This document shows positions 1 through 10,076 of a DNA stretch of 64,000 bases, piece after piece (position 1 is the stretch's first letter; each line of letters opens with the position of its first letter). The notes beneath the pieces were generated by a model. The model was not told the DNA's origin, did not search any database, and worked only from the letters and a program-made list of their open reading frames with translations. Source of the DNA: Pseudomonadota bacterium (GTDB lineage Bacteria > Desulfobacterota > Desulfobulbia > Desulfobulbales > Desulfocapsaceae); contig JAHJNL010000029.1 in the NCBI GenBank assembly GCA_018820855.1, positions 1 through 64,000 of the forward strand, written 5' to 3'. Both the position numbers and the translations under genes were made by a program.

Positions 1-10
1 AGAGAATATA

Positions 11-1219
11 ATGCCTATCTATACATGGAAAGGTATCAATTCATATGGTGACAAACGCAAGGGTGAAATCGAGGCCCCTAATCAGGCAGCAGCACTCGCC
101 CATATCAAACGCCTTCGCATCCAAGCCCCTGTTATCAAGGAGAAGCCTAAAGACCTCCTAGAAAACATCTCCTTTTTTCAGCCAAAGGTAACTGGCAAGG
201 ATATAGTTATCTTCACCAGGCAACTCTCCACCATGATTGATGCTGGCCTGCCGTTGGTACAAAGTCTGGAAATTCTCTCAAAACAGCAGGAAAACACTAC
301 CTTCAAAAAAGTCCTTCTGGCTATCAGAATGGATGTTGAAACCGGTACCACCTTTGCCGACTCCATGCGCAAGCATCCCAAGGTATTCGACAACCTTTTT
401 TCCAATATGATCGAAGCCGGAGAAACCGGCGGCATCCTGGACACCATCCTCAGTCGCCTGGCACTCTTCATGGAAAAATCCATGGCATTGAAGAAAAAGA
501 TTAAAGGAGCCATGACTTACCCGGCGATCTGCCTTGCCATTTCAATTGTGATTCTCGTTGTTATTTTAGTTTTTGTTATTCCTGTTTTTGAAGACATGTT
601 TTCAAACTTTGGATCAGCCCTTCCCATGCCCACTCAAGTCGTAGTAAACATGTCAAACTTTTTCAAATCTAACTTTCTCTGGATAGCAATGGCAACGGTC
701 GCTGTCTTTTATACCATCAAAAAAATTTACAACACGGAAAAAGGGCGATTTAGAATGGATGCAGCTTTTCTCAGAGCACCAGTCGTTGGCGTTCTGATCC
801 GAAAAGTTGCGGTGGCCAAATTTACGAGAACACTCAGCACCATGCTCCAGAGTGGTGTTCCGATTCTTGAAGCCCTACAAGTGGTTGCCAAAACCGCAGG
901 AAACAAGATCATTGAAGCAGCCGTGCTTCGTGTTGCTGACAGTATTGCCGAAGGTCGACCCATTGCCGAACCCCTCGAAGAAAGCGGCGTATTTCCGAAC
1001 ATGGTGGTACAAATGATCAATGTTGGTGAATCGGTTGGTGCCTTGGACACGATGCTTGCCAAAATTGCCGACTTTTATGATGAAGAAGTTGATCAGGCTG
1101 TTGAAAATCTAACTGCCATGATAGAACCATTCATGATGGTGTTTCTTGGTGGAATGATCGGTGGTCTTGTCGTTGCCATGTATCTTCCGATTTTCAGTAT
1201 TGCAACGACAATTGGATAA
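11..1219 (+). CDS. pilC: Type IV pilus / type II secretion inner-membrane platform protein (PilC/GspF family)
   Basis: 402 aa with two GspF repeats (FTRQLSTMIDAGLPLVQSLEIL and FTRTLSTMLQSGVPILEALQVVAKTAGN) and a C-terminal hydrophobic segment. Confidence 0.93.
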   Translation: MPIYTWKGINSYGDKRKGEIEAPNQAAALAHIKRLRIQAPVIKEKPKDLLENISFFQPKVTGKDIVIFTRQLSTMIDAGLPLVQSLEILSKQQENTTFKKVLLAIRMDVETGTTFADSMRKHPKVFDNLFSNMIEAGETGGILDTILSRLALFMEKSMALKKKIKGAMTYPAICLAISIVILVVILVFVIPVFEDMFSNFGSALPMPTQVVVNMSNFFKSNFLWIAMATVAVFYTIKKIYNTEKGRFRMDAAFLRAPVVGVLIRKVAVAKFTRTLSTMLQSGVPILEALQVVAKTAGNKIIEAAVLRVADSIAEGRPIAEPLEESGVFPNMVVQMINVGESVGALDTMLAKIADFYDEEVDQAVENLTAMIEPFMMVFLGGMIGGLVVAMYLPIFSIATTIG

Positions 1220-1316
1220 AAAAGCGTTCTAAAACAGTTGACTTTATTCTCCCGACGCCTATCATTAACTACGGAGTTTAAATAACAATCGAATATTTTA
1301 AAAGGAGAATTCAAAC

Positions 1317-1604
1317 ATGACTCTTACAAAAGCTGACTTGGTACAACGGGTATATAAAGCTCACGGTTCGTTAACTAAAGCACAGGCCACCGATTCCGTG
1401 GAGGCCTTTCTGCGTATCTCAAAATCTTCTCTTATCGAGGGAGCCGACCTGCTTCTCAGTGGATTCGGGAAGTTTAATGTCAAAGATAAAAAATCCCGGA
1501 GAGGACGCAATCCTCAGACTGGTGACGAATTAACCTTGGATGCTCGTCGCGTGGTTACCTTTAAACCATCAGGCATTCTTCGTAATAAAATCAACGAGGC
1601 TTGA
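1317..1604 (+). CDS. HU/IHF family DNA-binding protein, IHF-alpha-like
   Basis: 95 aa; MTLTKADLV...SGFGKFNVKDKKSRRGRNPQTGDELTLDARRVVTFKPSG is the HU/IHF signature; good upstream RBS (aaaaggag). Confidence 0.93.
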   Translation: MTLTKADLVQRVYKAHGSLTKAQATDSVEAFLRISKSSLIEGADLLLSGFGKFNVKDKKSRRGRNPQTGDELTLDARRVVTFKPSGILRNKINEA

Positions 1605-1654
1605 TCGGCTTTGAGGTAGCACTCTACAAAGCCATTCTTCCTTTTAGAGTATCA

Positions 1655-1700
1655 CCTGTACAGTTTTGCACCTTAGGCAAAACTGTACAGGTATTTTTTT
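1655..1700 (+). terminator. Rho-independent terminator downstream of the IHF gene
   Basis: Perfect 15-bp stem CCTGTACAGTTTTGC / GCAAAACTGTACAGG (1655-1669 / 1677-1691) followed by a T-run. Confidence 0.93.
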
Positions 1701-1775
1701 TGCTTTTGAGTTATCTCATTTGCTGTAATTCTCCCAGCCATCTTTTCTTCTATATTCCTGTACCATTGGAACAGC

Positions 1776-2735
1776 ATGCCACACTTGCACACTTTTCAAA
1801 ATATCGAGATAAGTTCCATTACTCTTTCAGATGAATGGAACCTCCATCCATTTCTTCCTCCCGACCCGTCATCCAGACTTCGACAATCCATTCAAACCAT
1901 AGGTCTGTTACACCCCATAATCCTGAAAAAAAGTCCAGGCAACAGGCACCAGTTACTGTGTGGACGTAATCGACTTAGATCCTTGCAAAGCGATAGACAC
2001 CCACCTACTCTAATTAATGCTCTGATACTTGATGAAGGGATCGAAGCGCGAAGACTATTGCATTATATCCTCGAAGACCAGTTGCTTTCCGGTACACTTA
2101 GCCCTATGGAAAAAGCCTATTTCTTCAAATACTGTCTTGAGCATATGGAACTTGAAGAGGCTGCCAATTATTTTTTCCCAATCCTGGAAGAAAATGTACA
2201 ACCCCATATGATTTTGAGAGTACTGCTGTTGCTGGATCTAGAAGCAGAAATTCAGAAGAGTATCCATTTGGGAGAGACAGGAGAAAAAATTGCACTTGAG
2301 TTGCGTCAGCTCACGCCTGATGACAGACTTACACTCCACAGGATATTTCAAGAGCTGGAACTTGGCGGAGGGAAACAGAAAAGGCTTTTGGCATTGTCAA
2401 CAGACCTGGCCTTTGGACAGGATAAGACAATTACCGCACTCCTGGCAGAGCCGGACCTTACCCTTATCCTTGATCATCCTGAAATGAATCGTCCGCAAAA
2501 GGCATCAACTCTTCTCGCAATCCTACAGAAAAGACTATCCCCGCAAAGCAACACCGCAGAAGAAATCTTTCAAAAAACTGTACATAAAATGCAGCTGCCA
2601 GCAGCATGTACTATCTGTCACAGTCCGGCATTTGAAAAAGATGAGGTATATGTCACTCTGCGCTTTGATAGCTTAACAGAGGTAGAAAATCAACTCGATG
2701 GACTAAAATCCCTGGCAACAGGAAAAGAAGAATAA
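1776..2735 (+). CDS. ParB-like nuclease-domain (ParB N-terminal) protein
   Basis: ISSITLSDEWNLHPFLPPDPSSRLRQSIQTIGLLHPIILKKSPGNRHQLLCGRNRLRSLQ resembles the ParB N-terminal domain; no adjacent parA. Confidence 0.7.
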   Translation: MPHLHTFQNIEISSITLSDEWNLHPFLPPDPSSRLRQSIQTIGLLHPIILKKSPGNRHQLLCGRNRLRSLQSDRHPPTLINALILDEGIEARRLLHYILEDQLLSGTLSPMEKAYFFKYCLEHMELEEAANYFFPILEENVQPHMILRVLLLLDLEAEIQKSIHLGETGEKIALELRQLTPDDRLTLHRIFQELELGGGKQKRLLALSTDLAFGQDKTITALLAEPDLTLILDHPEMNRPQKASTLLAILQKRLSPQSNTAEEIFQKTVHKMQLPAACTICHSPAFEKDEVYVTLRFDSLTEVENQLDGLKSLATGKEE

Positions 2736-2761
2736 ACTCATCTTCGCTAAATGCTCTTCTA

Positions 2762-3883
2762 TCAAAGAAAAGGATCGAACAGATCGCCCTGCACAAGCAT
2801 GTCATTACCGCATCGACTATAGTGCAGATTTCTCAATGCTAAGGCCTCATTCCGACCTCCAATCGGAAGACCACTCACCAGAGGCGTACCGCTGGAACCA
2901 GCAAACAAAGGGGCTATAAAGAGGAAAACTCTATCTACCAGCCCCTTTCTAAGAAAACTACCATGCACAGTTGCCCCTCCTTCTACAAGGAGAGAACATA
3001 TTCCCATCTCGCCAAGACAAACCAAGACAGCGCGTAAATCCAATCCTCCATCTTCGTCGCAGTCAACTCTGTGGACAAGAACGTTGTTCATTGCGCTCAG
3101 CAATTTTTTTTTCTTTTCATCGGCTGAGGGGCTACAAAAAAGAATAGTTGGTGCTGGTGAAGCCAAATGAAGAATTTTAGATTCCAGCGAAAGCTGCAAC
3201 CGGCTGTCCAAGATCACCCGCACGGGATCTCTGCCACGCTTATCGGGAAGACGGGTAGTTAGAGAGGGGTTATCTACGGTAATAGTACCTCTACCTACAA
3301 GAATGGCATCGAGAGTGTTGCGTAACCCATGCACCTTTTTCGAGCTGCACTCCCCTGTCATCCATCCAGGCTGCCCCTGTTGATAGCTGATTCTGCCGTC
3401 AAGACTCATACCGGCCTTCATCACCACGAATGGCATTCCGAAGGTAATGTGTTTAAAAAAGGGCAGGTTCAAATCTCGACATTCCCGCTCTAAGACACCG
3501 ACGGCTACTTCAATTCCCTGTTCGCGGAGATACTGGTTGCCGCTCCCCCTAACCAGAGGATTGGGGTCTTGCATACCCACCACTACACGCCTAATTCCGG
3601 CAGCGGCGACAGCATGACTACAGGGAGGCGTTCGTCCAGTATGGTTGCAGGGCTCCAATGTAACGTAGATTGTTGCTCCGCGAGCCCGGTCACCAGCCTT
3701 GCGCAGGGCATGAATTTCAGCATGAGGGGTTCCGGCCTTTTTGTGATACCCGCAACTGACAACCGTATCATCTTGGACAACCACTGCACCGACACAAGGG
3801 TTAGGAGAAGTTCTCCCCAGTCCTTTTCTGGCCTCGCGAAGGGCAAGGCGCATAAAACGAATATCTGTTGGAGAATCAGTCAT
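2762..3883 (-). CDS. ribD: Bifunctional diaminohydroxyphosphoribosylaminopyrimidine deaminase / 5-amino-6-(5-phosphoribosylamino)uracil reductase
   Basis: Deaminase zinc motif HAEIHAL...TLEPCNHTGRTPPC plus RibD reductase domain (MKAGMSLDGRI, LVEGGATVHGSFL). Confidence 0.95.
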   Translation of the reverse strand: MTDSPTDIRFMRLALREARKGLGRTSPNPCVGAVVVQDDTVVSCGYHKKAGTPHAEIHALRKAGDRARGATIYVTLEPCNHTGRTPPCSHAVAAAGIRRVVVGMQDPNPLVRGSGNQYLREQGIEVAVGVLERECRDLNLPFFKHITFGMPFVVMKAGMSLDGRISYQQGQPGWMTGECSSKKVHGLRNTLDAILVGRGTITVDNPSLTTRLPDKRGRDPVRVILDSRLQLSLESKILHLASPAPTILFCSPSADEKKKKLLSAMNNVLVHRVDCDEDGGLDLRAVLVCLGEMGICSLLVEGGATVHGSFLRKGLVDRVFLFIAPLFAGSSGTPLVSGLPIGGRNEALALRNLHYSRCGNDMLVQGDLFDPFL

Positions 3884-3887
3884 CTGT

Positions 3888-4370
3888 TCAAGAAGTTCCG
3901 TCAGCTTTGCTTTGGTCCCTTGAGTCGAGCAAGCCTTTTAATTCATCCATAAATTCATTGACATCCTTGAATTGACGATAGACAGAGGCAAAGCGAACAT
4001 AGGCGACCTCGTCCAGACGCGGGAGTTCTTCCATCACCCATTCACCAATGACTTTGGATGGCACCTCTTTCGACCCGTAATCCTGAAGCTTTTTTTCTAT
4101 CTCATCAACAAACTCATCGATTTTGTCACAGCTGACAGGTCGTTTTTCACAAGCCTTTTCTAGACCGATTACCATTTTTTGGCGATCCCAGACCTCTCGT
4201 CGACCATCCTTTTTGACCAGCATTGGCAACATGACTTCCAGCCGCTCATAGGTGGTAAAACGCTGATCACAGGAAAGACATGAACGCCTTCTCCTCGTGA
4301 TGGTGGACTCTTTATTTAAACGTGAATCTATGACTTTGTTATCAAGATGACCACAATATGGACATTTCAT
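3888..4370 (-). CDS. nrdR: Transcriptional repressor NrdR
   Basis: [43 protein letters not shown] zinc ribbon plus ATP-cone. Confidence 0.96.
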   Translation of the reverse strand: MKCPYCGHLDNKVIDSRLNKESTITRRRRSCLSCDQRFTTYERLEVMLPMLVKKDGRREVWDRQKMVIGLEKACEKRPVSCDKIDEFVDEIEKKLQDYGSKEVPSKVIGEWVMEELPRLDEVAYVRFASVYRQFKDVNEFMDELKGLLDSRDQSKADGTS

Positions 4371-4513
4371 GCTGTCTCCATAGGCTTAGGCTGCATTATT
4401 CCAAACGAACTCTCCTCAGCACCCCTTCAGGAAGGCAACTTCCCAAGGGTAGATAGTAGCACGAAGAATTTTCATTATTTTTAATAAAAAATCTGAAAAT
4501 TATGTATAAAGCA

Positions 4514-5752
4514 CTAAATAACAGCGGAGAGAGGAAATCTCTCACACAATGCACGCACTTCATTACGAACAGCAGCAATGCTCGCCTCATCCCGGTCTCT
4601 GATAACACGCTCAATCCAAGCGGCGATGAGTTCCATCTCGGCAGTTTTAAGGCCTCTGGTGGTAACAGCAGGGGTGCCGATTCGAACACCAGAGGTAACG
4701 AAACGCGGCTGACCATCAAAGGGAATCGCATTTTTATTAACGGTAAGCCCAGCCTTTTCAAGAAGCTCTTCAGCCTCTTTGCCAGTAATGTCTTTACTGG
4801 AAAGATCCAAGAGCAGGAGATGATTATCAGTGCCTCCGGACACCAAGCGGAAACCTTTATCAACGAGGCTTTTCCCAAGGGCGGCAGCGTTAACCACCAC
4901 CTGCTGTTGATATTTCTTAAAAGAATCACTCATGGCTTCTTTGAAACCGACTGCTTTGGCTGCAATCACATGAACGAGCGGTCCTCCTTGAATCCCTGGA
5001 AAAATCTTAGAATTAATGCTTTTCTCCCATTTGTTTCTAGCAAGGATCAATCCGCCTCTTGGGCCACGCAAGGTTTTATGAGTGGTTGAAGTGACAAAAT
5101 CGGCATAAGGTACAGGAGAAGGATGAACTCCACCGGCAATAAGGCCGGCAATATGTGCCATATCCACCATAAACAGAGCGCCGATCTGATCGGCTATTTT
5201 TCTAAATCCTTCAAAGTCGATAAACCGAGAATAAGCACTGGCTCCGGCCACGATCATCTTCGGGCGATTTTCAAAGGCAATACGCTCCACTTCCTCCATG
5301 TTGATCTTTTCGGTCTTACGATCAACACCATAGGAAATAAAATTAAACAACTGTCCTGAGAAATTAACATTGCTGCCATGGGTCAGATGTCCTCCATGAG
5401 CAAGATCCATGCCCAGGACTTTATCTCCTGGTTTCAGCGTCGCAAAATAGACTGCCATATTAGCCTGGGAACCGGAGTGAGGCTGCACATTGGCATATTC
5501 AGCACCAAATATTTCTTTAGCCCTGTCAATAGCCAGAGTCTCAACCTCGTCAGCATAGTCGCATCCGCCGTAATACCTCTTTTTAGGATACCCTTCTGCA
5601 TACTTATTTGTAAAAATAGACCCCTGTGCCTCAAGAATCGCACCAGAGACAATATTTTCTGATGCAATTAGCTCAAGCTGGCTATTCTGACGATCAAATT
5701 CACTGTTGATAAACCTAAAGACATCCGGATCTGTATTTTGCAAGGATGACAT
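4514..5752 (-). CDS. glyA: Serine hydroxymethyltransferase
   Basis: 412 aa; [27 protein letters not shown]...[18 protein letters not shown]-lysine motif. Confidence 0.97.
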   Translation of the reverse strand: MSSLQNTDPDVFRFINSEFDRQNSQLELIASENIVSGAILEAQGSIFTNKYAEGYPKKRYYGGCDYADEVETLAIDRAKEIFGAEYANVQPHSGSQANMAVYFATLKPGDKVLGMDLAHGGHLTHGSNVNFSGQLFNFISYGVDRKTEKINMEEVERIAFENRPKMIVAGASAYSRFIDFEGFRKIADQIGALFMVDMAHIAGLIAGGVHPSPVPYADFVTSTTHKTLRGPRGGLILARNKWEKSINSKIFPGIQGGPLVHVIAAKAVGFKEAMSDSFKKYQQQVVVNAAALGKSLVDKGFRLVSGGTDNHLLLLDLSSKDITGKEAEELLEKAGLTVNKNAIPFDGQPRFVTSGVRIGTPAVTTRGLKTAEMELIAAWIERVIRDRDEASIAAVRNEVRALCERFPLSAVI

Positions 5753-5784
5753 ACTTTAATTCCTCTCACTTCAAATGTGTAACA

Positions 5785-5824
5785 CACGAAAAAACCGGCA
5801 TGCCTGTTTTGCAATGCCGGTTTT
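5785..5824 (-). terminator. Hairpin/terminator between rpiB and glyA
   Basis: AAAACCGGCAT (5791-5801) pairs with ATGCCGGTTTT (5814-5824); T-run on the minus strand after the stem. Confidence 0.75.
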
Positions 5825-5850
5825 CATGTACCAGAATAAATACAACTCTA

Positions 5851-6276
5851 TCAATTAAACAGCTCAATGCGACGCAAATGCCTTCCACCGTTAAAAGGGG
5901 TACTCAACCAAGTGCGAACAATCTCTTCAGCAATACCTGGACCAGTCACCCTTTCTCCAATGCATAGGACATTAGCATCATTATGTTCCCGACTCATGCG
6001 TGCTGTATATTGTTCACTACACAGCGCAGCCCTGATGTTGTCGTGTCTATTGGCAGCCATGGACATACCGATGCCGGTTCCACAGATCAGAATTCCCTTG
6101 TCTGCCTGGCCAGAGGTAACTTTTCCACACACAAGATCGGCAAATTGCGGATAATCAACGGAGTCGGTATCAAAGCAACCAACATCCTCTCCATCGTGAC
6201 CAAGCTCCTGCAACAAGGCAAGAACAATCGTTTTCAATGCAAGACCACCATGGTCCGAACCAACTGCTATCTTCAC
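5851..6276 (-). CDS. rpiB: Ribose 5-phosphate isomerase B
   Basis: MKIAVGSDHGGLALK...GILICGTGIGMSMAANR...ARMSREHNDANVLCIG. Confidence 0.95.
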   Translation of the reverse strand: MKIAVGSDHGGLALKTIVLALLQELGHDGEDVGCFDTDSVDYPQFADLVCGKVTSGQADKGILICGTGIGMSMAANRHDNIRAALCSEQYTARMSREHNDANVLCIGERVTGPGIAEEIVRTWLSTPFNGGRHLRRIELFN

Positions 6277-6326
6277 CGCTTTCTCCTTACCAGCGAATTT
6301 CTACAAAACGAATATTGTAAAAAACA

Positions 6327-7571
6327 TTAGCCATCAAAACGCTTCATGATCACAACACCGTTCGTACCGCCAAAACCAAAGGAATTGGAAAGTGCAGCCC
6401 TTATCTCCATCTTCCTAGCTTTATTGGGAACATAATCGAGGTCACATTCAGGGCTGGGCGTATGTAAGTTGATGGTAGGTGGCGCAATCTGATCTCGAAT
6501 GCTAAGCGCCGTAAAGGCAGCCTCAATCCCGCCAGCGGCACCAAGCATATGCCCTGTCATCGACTTTGTTGAACTAATGGCAAGTTTTTTGGCGTGATCG
6601 CCAAAAACAGTTTTAATGGCCAGAGTTTCACATCGGTCATTAAGAGGTGTTGATGTCCCATGAGCATTGATATAATCAATGTCAGCAGGATTCATACCTG
6701 CGTCCTTCAATGCCATATTCATGCATCTCGCAGCCCCTTCACCGTCTTCAGGTGGCGCCGCGATATGATAGGCATCACTCGAAGCACCAAAGCCTACGAT
6801 CTCGGCATATATTTTGGCACCTCGCTTGAGAGCATGCTCAAGTTCTTCAACAACCAGCATTCCCGAACCTTCAGAGATTACGAAACCATCACGGTCCTTA
6901 TCAAACGGACGAGATGCCTGCTCCGGAGCATCATTTCTTGTGGACAAGGCCTTCATAGAACTGAATCCCCCGACTCCCAGAGGACAGACGACAGCCTCTG
7001 TCCCTCCGGTAACTACGACATCACAGTCTCCATAAACAATAGAACGGTACGCCTCACCCACCGCATGGGTTCCTGCTGCACAGGCGGTGGAAAGAGCAAG
7101 ATTCGGGCCCTTTGCTCCAATCTGCATGGAAATGTGACCGGAAGGCATATTGGGAATGGCCATAGGAATAAAAAAAGGTGATATTTTCTTAGCCCCGCGC
7201 TCAAGACAGGCAGTATGGGTTTTCTCAATGATGGGCAGCCCACCTATACCACAACCGGTAATTACACCGACACGAGTACAGTTTTCATTGTTGATCGTTA
7301 TCCCGCTGTCTTCTACGGCAAACTTTGCAGCCACGATACCATATTGAACAAAAAGGTCGAGATGTCTCGCGGCCTTTTTGTCAAAATGATCTTCCTGGTG
7401 AAAATCTTTAACCTCTGCTGCTATCTGAACAGAAAGATCACTTGTATCAAACCGAGTAATCAAAGCGACTCCACTCTTGCCAGCACAGATATTATTCCAG
7501 GTTTTTTCTGTTCCTGTCCCTAGGGGGGTTACCAGTCCAACGCCGGTAACCACGACTCTACGTTTTACCAT
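6327..7571 (-). CDS. fabF: Beta-ketoacyl-ACP synthase II
   Basis: RRVVVTGVGLVTPLG; catalytic STACAAGTHAVGEAYRSI; NAHGTSTPLND; GHMLGAAGGIEA. Confidence 0.97.
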   Translation of the reverse strand: MVKRRVVVTGVGLVTPLGTGTEKTWNNICAGKSGVALITRFDTSDLSVQIAAEVKDFHQEDHFDKKAARHLDLFVQYGIVAAKFAVEDSGITINNENCTRVGVITGCGIGGLPIIEKTHTACLERGAKKISPFFIPMAIPNMPSGHISMQIGAKGPNLALSTACAAGTHAVGEAYRSIVYGDCDVVVTGGTEAVVCPLGVGGFSSMKALSTRNDAPEQASRPFDKDRDGFVISEGSGMLVVEELEHALKRGAKIYAEIVGFGASSDAYHIAAPPEDGEGAARCMNMALKDAGMNPADIDYINAHGTSTPLNDRCETLAIKTVFGDHAKKLAISSTKSMTGHMLGAAGGIEAAFTALSIRDQIAPPTINLHTPSPECDLDYVPNKARKMEIRAALSNSFGFGGTNGVVIMKRFDG

Positions 7572-7612
7572 TGAACGTCTCTTGAAATTATATATGCTTT
7601 TCTGATAGGGAG

Positions 7613-7639
7613 TTTCAGGAACTGCAGCAGTTCCTGAAA
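7613..7639. repeat. 27-nt near-perfect palindrome in the acpP-fabF intergenic region
   Basis: TTTCAGGAACTGC-A-GCAGTTCCTGAAA: 13-bp arms, 1-nt centre; no long T-run directly after it on the minus strand. Confidence 0.85.
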
Positions 7640-7644
7640 AACGC

Positions 7645-7875
7645 TTATTTCAAATTGTTTACAAAATCTATGGCATTCTGCACTGTACTGATCTTCTCTG
7701 CTTCTTCATCGGGAATCTCAACATCAAACTCCTCTTCCATGGCCATGATCAGTTCAACAAGATCCAAGGAATCTGCACCAAGATCATCAACAAAGGAAGC
7801 ATTGGGAACAACCTTTTCTTTATCAACACTCAGCTGCTCAACAATAATATTTACCATCTGCTCTTCAATTGCCAT
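7645..7875 (-). CDS. acpP: Acyl carrier protein
   Basis: 76 aa; phosphopantetheine site [20 protein letters not shown]. Confidence 0.97.
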   Translation of the reverse strand: MAIEEQMVNIIVEQLSVDKEKVVPNASFVDDLGADSLDLVELIMAMEEEFDVEIPDEEAEKISTVQNAIDFVNNLK

Positions 7876-7994
7876 TTCCTATCTCCTGTATGGGGTTATC
7901 TATTCTATTTTTGGTGAGCCCAGGTCTTCCCGGTAACTCAATTACAAATAAATTCAACTTTACTACTAGTAACAGACTCCGAACAAACTGTAAA

Positions 7995-8738
7995 TCACAT
8001 ATACATACCGCCGTTGACGTGAATGGTCTGCCCTGTGATATAGGTACTGTCATCACCAACCAGATAGGCAACTGCACCAGCCACATCTTCAGGTTTCCCA
8101 AGGCAGGCAAGAGGAATTTCCGCCTTGATCTTTTCCTGAATCTCCTCAGGCAGGGTACTGGTCATATCTGTTACAATATATCCTGGTGCCACTGCATTGA
8201 CAGTAATATTGCGGGAGGCAAACTCTTTGGCCATGGACTTGGTTAAGCCCTGCATACCTGCCTTGGCTGAGGCATAATTAACCTGCCCGGCGTTGCCGGC
8301 AAAGCCAATCACTGAAGAAATATTGACGATCCGCCCCCATCTCTTTTTCATCATTGCTCTGGACGCAGCTTTGGCGCAGATAAAAGAACCTTTAAGATTT
8401 GTATCAAGGACAGTATCCCAATCTTCTTCTTTCATCCTGGCCATGAGCCCATCCCTGGTGATACCAGCATTATTCACAAGAATATCAAGGGAGCCGGCAT
8501 CATGGATAAGCTTTTTTATAGCGCCTTCCGCTTGGGCAGGATCTGCAACGTTAAAGGCCAAAACATCTGCTGTCCCTCCAGCAGCAAGAATCGTTTGCCG
8601 AGTCTCCTCTGCAGCCTCTGGATTGCTCACATAATTTATATATACATGAGCGCCCATAACTGCAAGACGAATACAGACAGCACGTCCTATACCCCTACTT
8701 CCTCCAGTAACCAGTGCATTTTTTCCTTTTAGGCTCAT
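7995..8738 (-). CDS. fabG: 3-oxoacyl-ACP reductase
   Basis: SDR family: VTGGSRGIGRAV, NNAGITRDGLMARM, YASAKAGMQGLTKSMAKE. Confidence 0.96.
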   Translation of the reverse strand: MSLKGKNALVTGGSRGIGRAVCIRLAVMGAHVYINYVSNPEAAEETRQTILAAGGTADVLAFNVADPAQAEGAIKKLIHDAGSLDILVNNAGITRDGLMARMKEEDWDTVLDTNLKGSFICAKAASRAMMKKRWGRIVNISSVIGFAGNAGQVNYASAKAGMQGLTKSMAKEFASRNITVNAVAPGYIVTDMTSTLPEEIQEKIKAEIPLACLGKPEDVAGAVAYLVGDDSTYITGQTIHVNGGMYM

Positions 8739-9928
8739 GATTTTCGATGTCCTTCTATTTTACTGATAAGCATGGGGATAATTTTATACATGTCACCGAC
8801 AATACCGAAATCTGCCACATCAAAAATGGGTGCATTCTCATCACGATTGATGGCGACTATGGTCTCTGACGACTGCATCCCTGCTACATGCTGAATAGCT
8901 CCGGAAATACCGCAGGCAATGTAGAGTTTCGGAGCAACGGTTTTCCCGGTTTGCCCGACTTGATGCGGATATCCGATCCATCCGGCATCTACCACGGCTC
9001 GACTTGCGGCAACAGCAGCATCAATAGAATCGGCAAGCTCACGAATAAGCTCAAATCCCTTGGCATTATCCATCCCTCGGCCACCGGCCACCAGAATATC
9101 TGACTCCTGGATATTTACATCATCCTGCTCGAAAACAACTGACTCTAAAACACGCACCTTGGTCTGCAGTAAAACAGGATCCGGTGTGACATTTACAATT
9201 TTACCTTGCCGGGCAGCATCAAATTCCATTGCCTGCATTACTTTGGGACGAACAGTGGACATCTGAGGTCTGGAACTGAGACAAACAATGGTAGCCATGA
9301 TGTTTCCACCAAATGCTGGACGAGTCTGAAGAAGGGCTCCATCATCTAAACGAATATCGAGATGGGTGCAATCGGCTGTCAAACCGGCACCAAGACTATT
9401 AGCTACACCCGGGATAAAAGAACGACCTATCGCGGTAGCACCGGCAAGAACTATCTCAGGTTTATGTTTTTTGATCAAATCAATCAATACTGCGCCGTAA
9501 GCTTCATCCGTAAAATAAGCCAGAGCAGGGTCGTCCACCTGATAGACGATATCAGCGCCATGGCCGATCAGCCTCTGTGCGGTATCTCCTGTGCCCGCGC
9601 CTATAAGCACGGCAGAGAGATGCACACCACGGGCATCAGCAAGTTTTCGGCCTGCCCCGAGAAGTTCTAAAGACACTGGTGCCAAAGTTCCAGCTCTGAA
9701 TTCACAATAGACCCAAACACCACGCCAGCTGTCCAGATCTGCCTGAACGCTCTTTTCCGCACCTTCTATTTGCAGGGCCTCTACTTCACAATTCTCCACA
9801 CAGGCACCGCAGAGCGTACAGGCATCTCCAACCACGGCACAACCGTCGATAACTTCAATGGCACCAAAGGCACAACTTTCCTCACAGACACCGCAACCGA
9901 TGCACAGCTCACTATCTACGATCAACAT
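8735..9928 (-). CDS. etfA: Electron transfer flavoprotein alpha subunit with N-terminal 2[4Fe-4S] ferredoxin domain
   Basis: N-terminus CIGCGVCEESCAFGAIEV...CTLCGACVENCEVEAL, then EtfA domain ending in AACGISGAIQHVAGMQSSETIVAINRDENAPIFDVADFGIVGDMYKIIP. Confidence 0.95.
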   Translation of the reverse strand: MLIVDSELCIGCGVCEESCAFGAIEVIDGCAVVGDACTLCGACVENCEVEALQIEGAEKSVQADLDSWRGVWVYCEFRAGTLAPVSLELLGAGRKLADARGVHLSAVLIGAGTGDTAQRLIGHGADIVYQVDDPALAYFTDEAYGAVLIDLIKKHKPEIVLAGATAIGRSFIPGVANSLGAGLTADCTHLDIRLDDGALLQTRPAFGGNIMATIVCLSSRPQMSTVRPKVMQAMEFDAARQGKIVNVTPDPVLLQTKVRVLESVVFEQDDVNIQESDILVAGGRGMDNAKGFELIRELADSIDAAVAASRAVVDAGWIGYPHQVGQTGKTVAPKLYIACGISGAIQHVAGMQSSETIVAINRDENAPIFDVADFGIVGDMYKIIPMLISKIEGHRKS

Positions 9929-10076
9929 TATTTTCTCCTGTCTGCTTAGTGCCTTAAAAAATAATTTTCTTGATTGTTATGACAAGAAACTAAAGAATAA
10001 AGCAATCCCTTGCAGTACTACCAATTATAAAAGCACTTATATCCCTCAAAAGGGGTACAAAAAAAGTCCTTCAGAA

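Noticed and set aside
4396-5089. 177-aa minus and 195-aa plus ORFs overlapping glyA
   Set aside because: Out-of-frame overlaps with the well-supported glyA.
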